From NCBI RefSeq assembly GCF_046764005.1, contig NZ_JBKOFW010000004.1:62001-126000 (forward strand): DNA of 64,000 nt, in the 5' to 3' direction. The position numbers and the translations under genes were made by a program. This stretch comes from Oryzobacter faecalis (GTDB lineage: Bacteria; Actinomycetota; Actinomycetes; Actinomycetales; Dermatophilaceae). Of the stretch, positions 8,058-15,637 are shown piece after piece. Position 1 is the first letter of the stretch. Every line of letters starts with the position of its first letter. The notes under the pieces were generated by a model that had not been told where the DNA came from, searched no databases, and saw nothing but the letters and a program-made list of their open reading frames with translations.

Positions 8058-8107
8058 CCCGGGCGCCGGGCGCCCGCGTGGGTGCCGAGCGGCGCTCGCG
8101 TGGTTGC

Positions 8108-8959
8108 ATGACCCGTGTGACCGCCGTGCGCTTCGTCGACGTCTTCTCCGACACCTCCTTCCAGGGCAACGCCCTCGCCGTCGTCCACGACGCCGACGCG
8201 TTCACCGACGAGGAGATGCTCGCCGTCGCCCGGTGGACGAACCTGTCCGAGACGACCTTCCTGTGCGCCCCCACGCGGGCCGGCGCCGACTACCGGGTGC
8301 GCATCTGGACCATCGGTGGAGAGCTGCCGTTCGCCGGACACCCCACGCTCGGCAGCGCCCACGCCTGGCTGGAGTCCGGGGGCGTCCCCGGCCGCGAGGA
8401 CGTCGTCGTGCAGGAGTGCGCGGCCGGGCTCGTCGAGGTGCGGCGCGACGAGGGCCGGCTGGGCTTCGCAGCGCCGCCGCTCACCCGGTCCGGGCCGGTC
8501 GACGAGGTCGAGCTGACCCGGGTCGTCGATGCGCTCGGCCTCGAGCCGGCGGACGTCCTCGACGCGTCGTGGGTCGACAACGGCCCCGGCTGGCTCGGGC
8601 TGCTCCTGCGCTCGCCGGAGGTCGTCCTCGGTGTCGACCCCGACCCCACGAAGGCCGCGGGGATGAAGCTCGGCCTCGCCGCGGTGTACCCGCAGGGGAC
8701 CCGCGACGACGGCGTCGGCCTGGAGGTCCGGGCCTTCTACGCCGACGACGCCGGCTTCGGCGAGGACCCGGTGACGGGCAGCCTCAACGCCGGGCTGGCG
8801 CAGTGGCTCGTCCCCGCCGAGCACCTCCCGTCGCGGTACGTCGCGGCACAGGGCGCCGTCGTCGGCCGACTGGGTCGGGTCCACGTCAGCGTCGAGGACG
8901 GCACGACCTGGGTGGGTGGCACGACCCGCACCCTCGTCAGCGGCGCCCTCACCCCCTGA
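8108..8959 (+). CDS. PhzF-family isomerase
   Basis: This 283-residue protein has the PhzF/diaminopimelate-epimerase fold. Landmarks are FVDVFSDTSFQGNALAVV at the N-terminus, the probable catalytic Glu48 in NLSETTFL, GGELPFAGHPTLGSAHAW near 76, and GEDPVTGSLNAGLAQWL near 219. PhzF itself isomerises a phenazine precursor, but most homologues have unknown substrates. No phenazine genes are present, so only a family-level name is justified. It is convergent with greA and shares a terminator hairpin with it. Confidence 0.88.
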   Translation: MTRVTAVRFVDVFSDTSFQGNALAVVHDADAFTDEEMLAVARWTNLSETTFLCAPTRAGADYRVRIWTIGGELPFAGHPTLGSAHAWLESGGVPGREDVVVQECAAGLVEVRRDEGRLGFAAPPLTRSGPVDEVELTRVVDALGLEPADVLDASWVDNGPGWLGLLLRSPEVVLGVDPDPTKAAGMKLGLAAVYPQGTRDDGVGLEVRAFYADDAGFGEDPVTGSLNAGLAQWLVPAEHLPSRYVAAQGAVVGRLGRVHVSVEDGTTWVGGTTRTLVSGALTP

Positions 8960-9022
8960 CCCGTACCGAGATCGACGTATCGGGCGATCTCGGGACGGGG
9001 GAGTGGCGGGGACGGCACGGCG

Positions 9023-9056
9023 ACGGCCCGGCCCCCGTGACGGGGGACCGGGCCGT
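9023..9056. terminator. Bidirectional hairpin terminator between the phzF-like gene and greA
   Basis: ACGGCCCGGCCCCCG pairs with CGGGGGACCGGGCCGT around a TGA loop, with one bulged A. The stem is 15 base pairs and very stable. There is no T tract on either side, which is usual for high-G+C actinobacteria. It lies between convergent genes and can serve both. Confidence 0.75.
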
Positions 9057-9085
9057 GTGGAGGCCGCGCGTGGTGAGGTGTCGGC

Positions 9086-9574
9086 TCAGCCCTGGTAGGG
9101 CGTCGTCGCGAGGACCTTGACCTCGATCTGCTTGCCGTTGGGGGCCTCGTAGGACACCGTGTCGCCGACCTTGGCGCCGTTGACGGCCGCGCCGATGGGC
9201 GACTTCTCGGAGTACACCTGCATCGTGTCGTCGGTGATCTCGCGCGAGCCGAGGAGGAAGGTCTCCTCGTCGCCGAACATGTCGACGGTGACGACCATGC
9301 CGGGCTCGACGACGCCGTCGTCGGCCGGGGTCTCGCCGATGGTGGCGGTCTCGAGGAGCTGGGTCAGCTGGCGGATGCGGGCCTCCATCTTGCCCTGCTC
9401 CTCCTTGGCGGCGTGGTAGCCACCGTTCTCCTTGAGGTCGCCCTCCTCTCGGGCCGCCTCGATCTTCTTCGCGATCTCGGTGCGACCCGGGCCGGACAGC
9501 TCTTCGAGCTCGGCCTTGAGGCGGTCGTGTGCCGCCTGGGTCAGGTAGCTCGCCTGGTTGGCGGTGTCGGTCAC
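9086..9574 (-). CDS. greA: Transcription elongation factor GreA
   Basis: GreA rescues backtracked RNA polymerase by stimulating transcript cleavage through the secondary channel. The 162-residue product has the N-terminal coiled coil, including the acidic tip AAREEGDLKENGGYHAAKEEQ. It ends with the FKBP-like C-terminal domain (SPIGAAVNGAKVGDTVSYEAPNG). Two GTG codons compete for the start. The one at 9583 touches the AGGA sequence, whereas the one at 9574 has AGGAG eight bases upstream, so I chose 9574. Upstream, on the same strand, a DUF4307 gene follows after about 240 bases. Confidence 0.95.
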   Translation of the reverse strand: MTDTANQASYLTQAAHDRLKAELEELSGPGRTEIAKKIEAAREEGDLKENGGYHAAKEEQGKMEARIRQLTQLLETATIGETPADDGVVEPGMVVTVDMFGDEETFLLGSREITDDTMQVYSEKSPIGAAVNGAKVGDTVSYEAPNGKQIEVKVLATTPYQG

Positions 9575-9811
9575 GTCTGTCACTCCTGGTCGGGGGGAGG
9601 CGGGGCGCCCCGGGTCGGGGCTCCGCCCCCTGCTACGTCAACGGGTCCGGGTCCGATGGCTGCCGTTGTCGGCGACGCGTGTCGGACCCAGACCCGAGGT
9701 GCGGAACGACCGAGTCTACAGGCTCCGGGCCGTTCGTCACATTCCTCGTCCACATCCGAGGACCCCGCGGGGGCGGGCCCTGCCAGCCTCCCGCAGCGGA
9801 CAACGCGCAGG
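9575..9811 (-). promoter_or_regulatory. greA leader and promoter region
   Basis: The 237-base gap between greA and the DUF4307 gene has TAGACT on the minus strand at 9714-9719 as a possible -10 box, giving a leader of about 130 bases. Inside that leader, GGCGGGGC at 9599-9606 pairs with GCTCCGCC at 9620-9627. No riboswitch was recognised. Confidence 0.4.
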
Positions 9812-10189
9812 TCAGGGCGTCGTGGACACCCGCACGCACGAGTCGACGACCCCGGTCACCGCACGCACGCTCGTCCGGAGCCGGACCTCCCGGTGGACCG
9901 AGGCCGGCCCGTCGGCCGGGACCGCGTCCTCGACGGTGCCGACCCGGGCCCGCGTGCCGTCGAGGGCGTCGATGCGGCAGGTGACGGCCGTCCCCTCCGG
10001 CCGGTGCAGGTCGTACTCGACGACGATCGAGGTGTCGGACTCCACCCGGTACGCGGTGACCTCGGGGCGGACCGCGCCGACCGTCGTCGCGATGCCGTAC
10101 CAGGTGACGACCGCGACCCCGAGGAGGACGCCGACCGTGCCGACGACCCACCATCGGGCGGTGCCGGGAGCAGGCCGGGGGAGGTGCAC
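9812..10189 (-). CDS. DUF4307 family membrane protein
   Basis: This 125-residue protein has one membrane-spanning segment near the N-terminus (WWVVGTVGVLLGVAVVTWYGIA). An extracytoplasmic beta-rich domain with a conserved-looking CRIDALDGTRARVG stretch follows. Its position between greA and a divergent mca matches the actinobacterial DUF4307 family, whose role is unknown. The GTG start is supported by GGAAGGA five bases upstream. The frame continues open upstream across mca, but that part is antisense to mca and is not coding. Confidence 0.8.
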   Translation of the reverse strand: MHLPRPAPGTARWWVVGTVGVLLGVAVVTWYGIATTVGAVRPEVTAYRVESDTSIVVEYDLHRPEGTAVTCRIDALDGTRARVGTVEDAVPADGPASVHREVRLRTSVRAVTGVVDSCVRVSTTP

Positions 10190-10282
10190 GCGGGTCCTTC
10201 CGGAGGGCGTCGGGCGAGGTGAGAGGATGGTCGCCGTCCATTCTCGGGGATGCCCGAGTGCCCCGACGCGAAGGGTCCCCAC

Positions 10283-11221
10283 GTGACCGACCGGCTCCGG
10301 CTCATGTGCGTCCACGCGCACCCGGACGACGAGTCCAGCAAGGGTGCCGCGACGATGGCGAGGTACGTCGACGCCGGCCACGAGGTGCTCGTCGTGTCGT
10401 GCACGGGCGGCGAGCGCGGCGACGTCCTCAACCCCCGGCTCCAGGCCGACGCCCACATCCGCCGCGACCTCACGAGGGTCCGCCGCGAGGAGATGGCGCG
10501 GGCTCGCGACATCCTCGGGGTCGAGCACACGTGGCTCGGCTTCGTCGACTCCGGCCTGCCCGAGGGCGACCCGCTGCCGCCGCTGCCCGACGGCTGCTTC
10601 GCGCTCACCCCCGTCCCGGTGGCCGCCGAGGCGCTCGTCCGCGAGATCCGCCGGTTCCGCCCGCACGTCGTCACGACGTACGACGAGAACGGTGGCTACC
10701 CGCACCCGGACCACATCCGGTGCCACGACGTCACGCTGGCGGCCGTCGACGCCGCCGGGGACCCCGAGGCGTTCCCCGGCGCGGGGGAGCCCTGGCAGCC
10801 GCTCAAGCTGTACTACAACCAGACCTTCAGCAAGGCGCGCATCGCGGCCTTCCACGAGGCGCTCACGGCGCTCGGCGAGGAGAGCCCGTACGCCGAGTGG
10901 CTCGAGAGCTGGACCCGGCCCGACCGCACGGTCACCACCCGCGTCGAGTGCGCCGACTGGTTCGAGCGCCGCGACGCCGCCCTCCTCGCCCACGCCACGC
11001 AGGTCGACCCCGACGGCACGTGGTTCCGGGTGCCGCGCGAGGTGCAGGCGCGGGTCTGGCCCACCGAGGACTTCGAGGCCGCGCTGTCGTACGTCCCGAT
11101 CGCCGAGGGCGAGGACGACCTCTTCGCCGGCCTGCCGGACGACGTCGCCGAAGCCGACGCCCTCGCCACCTCGGGCGGCCTCACGGCCGTCCTCGACACC
11201 CGGACGGAGCGCCAGGCATGA
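10283..11221 (+). CDS. mca: Mycothiol S-conjugate amidase
   Basis: Mca cleaves mycothiol S-conjugates into glucosaminyl-inositol and a mercapturic acid, a detoxification step restricted to mycothiol-making actinobacteria. The 312-residue zinc enzyme carries HAHPDDESSKG, with metal ligands His13 and Asp16, and YPHPDHIRCHD near residue 140 supplying the third His. It is close to the deacetylase MshB. The gene context (greA, DUF4307, small membrane protein) and the long C-terminal part favour Mca. I chose the GTG at 10283 because GAAGGG lies seven bases before it. An ATG at 10250 would add 11 residues without similarity. Its stop overlaps the next start. Confidence 0.92.
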   Translation: MTDRLRLMCVHAHPDDESSKGAATMARYVDAGHEVLVVSCTGGERGDVLNPRLQADAHIRRDLTRVRREEMARARDILGVEHTWLGFVDSGLPEGDPLPPLPDGCFALTPVPVAAEALVREIRRFRPHVVTTYDENGGYPHPDHIRCHDVTLAAVDAAGDPEAFPGAGEPWQPLKLYYNQTFSKARIAAFHEALTALGEESPYAEWLESWTRPDRTVTTRVECADWFERRDAALLAHATQVDPDGTWFRVPREVQARVWPTEDFEAALSYVPIAEGEDDLFAGLPDDVAEADALATSGGLTAVLDTRTERQA

Positions 11222-11484
11222 CCTTCGCGACCGACGCCCCCAGTGCCGACAGCGGACCGGGCTTCCTGGCCTTCGTGGCCTTCTTCGCGCTCGCCGTGGC
11301 GCTGTGGTTCCTCATGCGGAACATGAACGCGCGGATGCGGCGGATGTCGTACCGCCAGCAGGCGGCCGGCCGCGGCAAGGACGACCCGCAGGCCGACGGG
11401 AGCCCGACCGACCGCTCCGGCTCGGCCGAAGCCACGGACGCCGGCGGCGACTCCGGTGGTGGGGACGGCGGCGGCGGCGACTGA
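11218..11484 (+). CDS. Small single-span membrane protein next to mca
   Basis: The 88-residue product has one transmembrane segment (about residues 16-33, FLAFVAFFALAVALWFLM). A basic, Met/Arg-rich patch NMNARMRRMSYRQQ follows, then a disordered, Gly/Asp/Ser-rich tail ending in GGDGGGGD. It overlaps the mca stop (ATGA), so it is translated from the same mRNA. A short membrane protein occupies the same place downstream of mca in mycobacteria, but its function is not known. Confidence 0.8.
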   Translation: MTFATDAPSADSGPGFLAFVAFFALAVALWFLMRNMNARMRRMSYRQQAAGRGKDDPQADGSPTDRSGSAEATDAGGDSGGGDGGGGD

Positions 11485-11496
11485 CCCCGCCGCGGC

Positions 11497-12213
11497 TCAG
11501 GCCGAGGGGCCGGTGAGCGCGAGCGACGCAGCGACGAAGTGGGCCGCGAAGGCGAGGATCGTCAGCGCGTGGAAGACCTCGTGGAAGCCGAACCACCGCG
11601 GGGAGATGTCCGGCCGCTTGGTGCCGTAGACCACTGCGCCGAGGGTGTAGAGGACCCCGCCCACGACGACCCACGCCATGACGGCCCCGCCGGCGTGCTC
11701 GAGCAGGGGGCCGAAGTAGAAGACCGCGACCCAGCCGAGCATCATGTACGCGGGTATGTAGAGCCAGCGCGGGGCGCCGGCCCAGAACACCCGGAACAGC
11801 ACCCCGAGCACCGCGCCGCTCCACACGATGACGAGCATCCGCGTCGCCTGCTCGCGCGGCAGGAGCAGGGCGAACGGGGTGTAGGTGCCGGCGATGATGA
11901 GGAAGATGTTCGAGTGGTCGAACCGGCGCAGGAACCCGCCCACGCGCGGGGACCACGTGCCGCGGTGGTAGACCGCGGACGTCCCGAAGAGCAGGACCGC
12001 CGTGCCGCCGAAGACGGCTGCCGACACCTTGCCCTCGGTGCCCGTCGCGAGGACGACGAGGACGACCCCCATGACGAGGGCGAGCGGGGTCATCGCGGCG
12101 TGCAGCCAACCGCGCAGGTGGGGCTTGACGTGCTCGAGGGCGGCCTCGACCCGGGTCTCGAGGGTCTCGAGCGGGCCGGACTCCCCATCCGGTCGGGGCT
12201 CGGGACGGCTCAT
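11497..12213 (-). CDS. Hemolysin III / TrhA-family membrane protein
   Basis: This 238-residue protein of the PAQR-related hemolysin III family has seven hydrophobic segments. The family's histidine and acidic signature positions appear as SAVYHRGTW, RRFDHSNIFLIIAGTYTP and FGFHEVFHALTI. In E. coli the relative TrhA affects membrane energetics; the biochemical role remains uncertain. The start ATG has TACGCT six bases upstream and no Shine-Dalgarno sequence, so the mRNA is likely leaderless. A 20-base dyad overlaps this promoter. Confidence 0.9.
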   Translation of the reverse strand: MSRPEPRPDGESGPLETLETRVEAALEHVKPHLRGWLHAAMTPLALVMGVVLVVLATGTEGKVSAAVFGGTAVLLFGTSAVYHRGTWSPRVGGFLRRFDHSNIFLIIAGTYTPFALLLPREQATRMLVIVWSGAVLGVLFRVFWAGAPRWLYIPAYMMLGWVAVFYFGPLLEHAGGAVMAWVVVGGVLYTLGAVVYGTKRPDISPRWFGFHEVFHALTILAFAAHFVAASLALTGPSA

Positions 12214-12219
12214 GTCGGC

Positions 12220-12244
12220 AGCGTAACCTACGCGACCGTAGGTT
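12220..12244 (-). promoter_or_regulatory. Leaderless promoter and overlapping dyad upstream of the hemolysin III gene
   Basis: On the minus strand TACGCT (12220-12225) precedes the ATG by six bases. Immediately upstream is a perfect inverted repeat, AACCTACG at 12225-12232 and CGTAGGTT at 12237-12244, separated by CGAC. Its position against the -10 box suits a repressor operator. Confidence 0.5.
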
Positions 12245-12392
12245 GGGCGCTCGCGAGGGTGTGACCCTCGCCGCGCCGGCTCGCCGCGGGGCCCGGCACG
12301 CCGCCCCCGCGCCCCGGGTGGTGGCGGAGTAGCGTGGGCGGCACCGTCCGCGAGTCGCGCGACGGCTCCGGAGCGAGCGGGAGGCAGGTCGG

Positions 12393-13154
12393 ATGGCGCT
12401 GCGTGACGTCCTGTACGCCGCCTACACCCGCCGCCTCACCAAGCAGCTCGGCTCCTCCAAGGTCCCGCGCCACGTCGGGGTCATGCTCGACGGCAACCGC
12501 CGCTGGGGCCGGGCCCGCGGCGCGGGCGCCGAGGAGGCCTACCAGGCCGGCGCCGACAACATCGCCAACCTGCTGTCGTGGTGCGACGAGGTGGGCGTCG
12601 AGGTCGTGACCCTGTGGCTGCTCTCGACCGACAACCTCAACCGGCCCGAGCACCAGCTGCGCCCGCTCCTCGGCATCATCGAGGACGCCGTCGACGCGCT
12701 CGCCGACGCCCACCGCTGGCAGATCCACCCCGTCGGCGCCCTGGACCTCCTGCCGTCCGCGACCGCCGCGCGCCTGAAGGCCGCCGAGGACCGGACGCGG
12801 GACGTCGACGGCATCATCGTCAACGTGGCCGTCGGGTACGGCGGCCGGCGCGAGATCGCCGACGCCGTGCGCTCCCTCCTCCAGGAGCAGGCGAGCAAGG
12901 GGACCTCGATCGAGGAGCTCGCCGAGGTCATCGACGTCGAGCACATCGCCGAGCACCTCTACACCAAGGGCCAGCCCGACCCCGACCTCGTCATCCGCAC
13001 CTCGGGGGAGCAGCGGCTGAGCGGCTTTCTGCTCTGGCAGAGCGCACACAGCGAGTTCTACTTCTGCGAGGCCTACTGGCCCGACTTCCGCAAGGTCGAC
13101 TTCCTGCGGGCGCTGCGGGCCTACGGCGAGCGCGAGCGGCGCTTCGGGGTCTGA
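12393..13154 (+). CDS. Short-type cis-prenyltransferase (isoprenyl transferase)
   Basis: This 253-residue Z-isoprenyl diphosphate synthase adds isopentenyl units in cis. HVGVMLDGNRRWGR holds the Mg-binding Asp33, and the C-terminal RTSGEQRLSGFLLWQSAHSEF is the second conserved block. The neighbourhood (mca, hemolysin III, then PhoH) matches mycobacterial Rv1086, which makes the short Z,E-farnesyl diphosphate, rather than Rv2361c, which makes decaprenyl diphosphate. By synteny I favour a short-chain product feeding polyprenyl phosphate synthesis. Chain length cannot be read from the sequence with certainty. Confidence 0.9.
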   Translation: MALRDVLYAAYTRRLTKQLGSSKVPRHVGVMLDGNRRWGRARGAGAEEAYQAGADNIANLLSWCDEVGVEVVTLWLLSTDNLNRPEHQLRPLLGIIEDAVDALADAHRWQIHPVGALDLLPSATAARLKAAEDRTRDVDGIIVNVAVGYGGRREIADAVRSLLQEQASKGTSIEELAEVIDVEHIAEHLYTKGQPDPDLVIRTSGEQRLSGFLLWQSAHSEFYFCEAYWPDFRKVDFLRALRAYGERERRFGV

Positions 13155-13324
13155 GCCCCGTGGCGACTCCGGGCCGCCGGACCACACCAGCAACACCCGT
13201 CACAGATCGGCCGAACGGCCCGTTTCGGACTCGCCGCCGACACGCGGGGCGCCTGCCGGGCGGGGGTCCGGGGGAGTCGTAGCGTCGAGGACACGCACCT
13301 TCTCTCCCTTCCTCAGGAGTGGCC

Positions 13325-14662
13325 ATGGCTTCGAGCACGCGACCGGCACCGGCAGCACCACGGGGGAAGGAGCCGCGCCGCACGTACGTGCTCGACACCT
13401 CGGTCCTCCTGTCCGACCCGCGGGCCATCACCCGGTTCGACGAGCACGAGGTCGTCCTCCCGGTCGTCGTCGTGACCGAGCTCGAGGGCAAGCGCCACCA
13501 CCCCGAGCTGGGCTACTTCGCCCGCACCGCGCTGCGCCTGCTCGACGACCTGCGGATCAAGGCCGGGCGCCTCGACGCCCCCGTCCCGGTCGGCGACTCC
13601 GGCGGCACGCTGCGCGTCGAGCTCAACCACACCGACCCGATGTCGCTGCCGGCCGGGTTCCGGCTCGGCGACAACGACACCCGCATCCTGGCGGTCGCCC
13701 GCAACCTCGCGAACGAGGGCAACGTCGTCACGGTCGTCAGCAAGGACCTGCCGATGCGGGTCAAGGCGTCGGCGTGCGGCCTCGACGCGCAGGAGTACCG
13801 CGCCGAGCTGGCGGTCGAGTCCGGCTGGACGGGCATGAGCGAGCTCGAGGTCTCCACCACGGAGATGGACCACCTCTACGAGTACGGGCGCCTCGACCTC
13901 GCCGAGGCCGCCGAGCTGCCGTGCCACACGGGGCTGAAGCTGCTGTCGCCGAGGGGCTCGGGCCTCGGGCGGGTCGGCGCCGACAAGCAGGTCCGCCTCG
14001 TCCGTGGCGACCGCGACGCCTTCGGGCTCCACGGACGCAGCGCCGAGCAGCGGATCGCCCTCGACCTGCTCATGGACCCCGACATCGGCATCGTCAGCCT
14101 CGGCGGGCGAGCCGGTACCGGCAAGTCGGCGCTCGCCCTCTGCGCGGGGATCGAGGCCGTCATGGAGCGGCGCCAGCAGCGCAAGGTCGTCGTCTTCCGT
14201 CCCCTCTACGCGGTCGGCGGCCAGGAGCTCGGCTACCTGCCCGGCTCCGAGGCCGAGAAGATGAACCCGTGGGGCCAGGCGGTCTTCGACACCCTCTCCG
14301 CCCTCGTGTCCCGTGAGGTCGTCGAGGAGATCCTCGACCGGGGGATGCTCGAGGTGCTCCCGCTCACCCACATCCGCGGCCGCAGCCTCCACGACGCCTT
14401 CGTCATCGTCGACGAGGCCCAGAGCCTGGAGCGCAACGTCCTCCTCACCGTGCTCTCGCGGATCGGGCAGAACTCGCGGGTCGTCCTCACCCACGACGTC
14501 GCCCAGCGCGACAACCTGCGGGTGGGCCGTCACGACGGTGTCGTCGCGGTCGTCGAGGCGCTCAAGGGCCACCCGCTCTTCGCCCACGTCACGCTGACGC
14601 GGTCCGAGCGCAGTCCCATCGCGGCCCTCGTCACCGACCTCCTCGAGGGCATCGAGGTCTGA
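13325..14662 (+). CDS. phoH2: PIN-PhoH fusion protein (PhoH2 type)
   Basis: The 445-residue protein joins an N-terminal PIN nuclease domain (YVLDTSVLLSDP with Asp24, then ELEGKRHHPELG and the GDNDTRIL acidic positions) to a C-terminal PhoH P-loop ATPase. The latter has Walker A GGRAGTGKSALA near 260 and FVIVDEAQSLERN near 362. Mycobacterial PhoH2 proteins of this design unwind and cleave RNA. AGGAG five bases upstream fixes ATG 13325. TAGCGT at 13280-13285 is a possible -10 box. I see no small antitoxin-like gene in the 170 bases upstream, although one has been described for mycobacterial phoH2. Confidence 0.92.
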   Translation: MASSTRPAPAAPRGKEPRRTYVLDTSVLLSDPRAITRFDEHEVVLPVVVVTELEGKRHHPELGYFARTALRLLDDLRIKAGRLDAPVPVGDSGGTLRVELNHTDPMSLPAGFRLGDNDTRILAVARNLANEGNVVTVVSKDLPMRVKASACGLDAQEYRAELAVESGWTGMSELEVSTTEMDHLYEYGRLDLAEAAELPCHTGLKLLSPRGSGLGRVGADKQVRLVRGDRDAFGLHGRSAEQRIALDLLMDPDIGIVSLGGRAGTGKSALALCAGIEAVMERRQQRKVVVFRPLYAVGGQELGYLPGSEAEKMNPWGQAVFDTLSALVSREVVEEILDRGMLEVLPLTHIRGRSLHDAFVIVDEAQSLERNVLLTVLSRIGQNSRVVLTHDVAQRDNLRVGRHDGVVAVVEALKGHPLFAHVTLTRSERSPIAALVTDLLEGIEV

Positions 14663-14835
14663 GCGCGGCCGTCCCGCCGCCCGGGCCCCGCAGCGGGGTC
14701 GGAAGCGGGACGACGATTTCGTCCCCCCGGCGATGTCGCCTACAGTAAGGTCTCGATTCGGTAACGCCGCCGGGTGGTCGCGCTGCAGTGCGCCCCGGCC
14801 GCCATCCACTGCCTGAGAGGTCCTTCCGCACCGCC
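14663..14835 (+). promoter_or_regulatory. Promoter and structured leader of the transglycosylase-like gene
   Basis: TACAGT at 14741-14746 is a plausible -10 box, giving a leader of about 80 bases. The leader contains GCGCTGCAGTGCGC, which can fold on itself, and a CGCCGGG that can pair with CCCCGGC. I could not match it to the c-di-AMP riboswitch that often precedes such genes. A GAGAGG sequence lies about 16 bases from the ATG, too far to be a firm ribosome-binding site. Confidence 0.35.
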
Positions 14836-15585
14836 ATGGGTCGACACGCGCCGCGCCACGCGCCCCGACACGCCGCACGGCGTGGACCGGGCCATGCCGT
14901 GGCCCGCTCGCGGCTGTCACGGGTCGCCGGGGCCGCGATCGGCCGCCCGGTCGTCTCGGCCGGGGTGGCCGCTGCCCTGCTGACGACCGCCGCCGTCTCG
15001 GCCGCGTCCTCCGGCGGGGCGGCGAGCGCCGAGGCCCTGACCTTCGCCGTCGACGGCCTCACCTCGAGCGCCTCGACCGAGCAGTCGAAGACCCAGCAGG
15101 AGGACGTCGCCCGCGTCGCCGCCGACCGCTCGGCCACCAACGCCCAGCGCGCCGCCGCCGCCGCCCGCAACGCCCAGGTCGAGCGGGCCAAGGCCGCGGC
15201 GCTCGCGAAGGCCCGCAAGGAGGCAGCGGAGCGTGCCGCCCGGGCCGCCGAGCGCGAGCGGATCATCGCCAACGCGCAGAAGGACCCCAAGGCCGTCGCC
15301 CGGATGCTGCTGCCCGAGTTCGGGTACAGCAGCGCGCAGTGGCCGTGCCTGGACCAGCTGTGGATCGGCGAGAGCGACTGGCGCTGGTGGGTGGCCAACC
15401 CGAGCTCGGGCGCCTACGGCATCCCGCAGTCGCTCCCCGGCGACAAGATGGCCACGATGGGCAGCGACTGGCGCACCAACCCGGTGACCCAGATCCGCTG
15501 GGGGCTGGACTACATCAAGAAGTCCTACGGCACCCCGTGCAACGCCCTCGACACGTGGCAGAGCCGCTCGCCGCACTGGTACTGA
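14836..15585 (+). CDS. Secreted lytic-transglycosylase-like protein
   Basis: This 249-residue protein has an Arg/His-rich N-terminus, a hydrophobic signal or anchor (about residues 40-58) and an Ala/Arg/Glu-rich coiled coil (about 80-150). The C-terminal domain belongs to the goose-lysozyme-like transglycosylase group: LDQLWIGESDWRWWVANPSSGAYGIPQSLPGDKM, with the likely catalytic Glu in IGESDWRW. It ends right after SRSPHWY, typical of actinobacterial relatives. It probably acts on peptidoglycan outside the membrane, with the coiled coil spacing it from the membrane. The unusually long basic leader before the hydrophobic segment makes the exact start uncertain. Confidence 0.82.
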   Translation: MGRHAPRHAPRHAARRGPGHAVARSRLSRVAGAAIGRPVVSAGVAAALLTTAAVSAASSGGAASAEALTFAVDGLTSSASTEQSKTQQEDVARVAADRSATNAQRAAAAARNAQVERAKAAALAKARKEAAERAARAAERERIIANAQKDPKAVARMLLPEFGYSSAQWPCLDQLWIGESDWRWWVANPSSGAYGIPQSLPGDKMATMGSDWRTNPVTQIRWGLDYIKKSYGTPCNALDTWQSRSPHWY

Positions 15586-15598
15586 GCCGGCCCACCCC

Positions 15599-15624
15599 GT
15601 GATCCGACCGCGCGGTCGGGTCAC
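15599..15624. terminator. Bidirectional hairpin between the transglycosylase-like gene and coaA
   Basis: GTGATCCGACC pairs with GGTCGGGTCAC around a GCGC loop, with a single T-G wobble. It lies between the convergent ends at 15585 and 15638 and has no T tract. Confidence 0.7.
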
Positions 15625-15637
15625 CCGGTGAGCCAGG

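Noticed and set aside
9812..10993. A 393-residue version of the DUF4307 protein
   Set aside because: The extra N-terminal part is antisense to mca. The GTG at 10189 has a good Shine-Dalgarno sequence, and the domain begins there.
14741..14835. A c-di-AMP (ydaO-type) riboswitch in the leader of the transglycosylase-like gene
   Set aside because: Such switches precede many actinobacterial wall-lytic genes, but this leader is only about 80 bases and lacks the conserved core I know. An Infernal search with the ydaO model would settle it.
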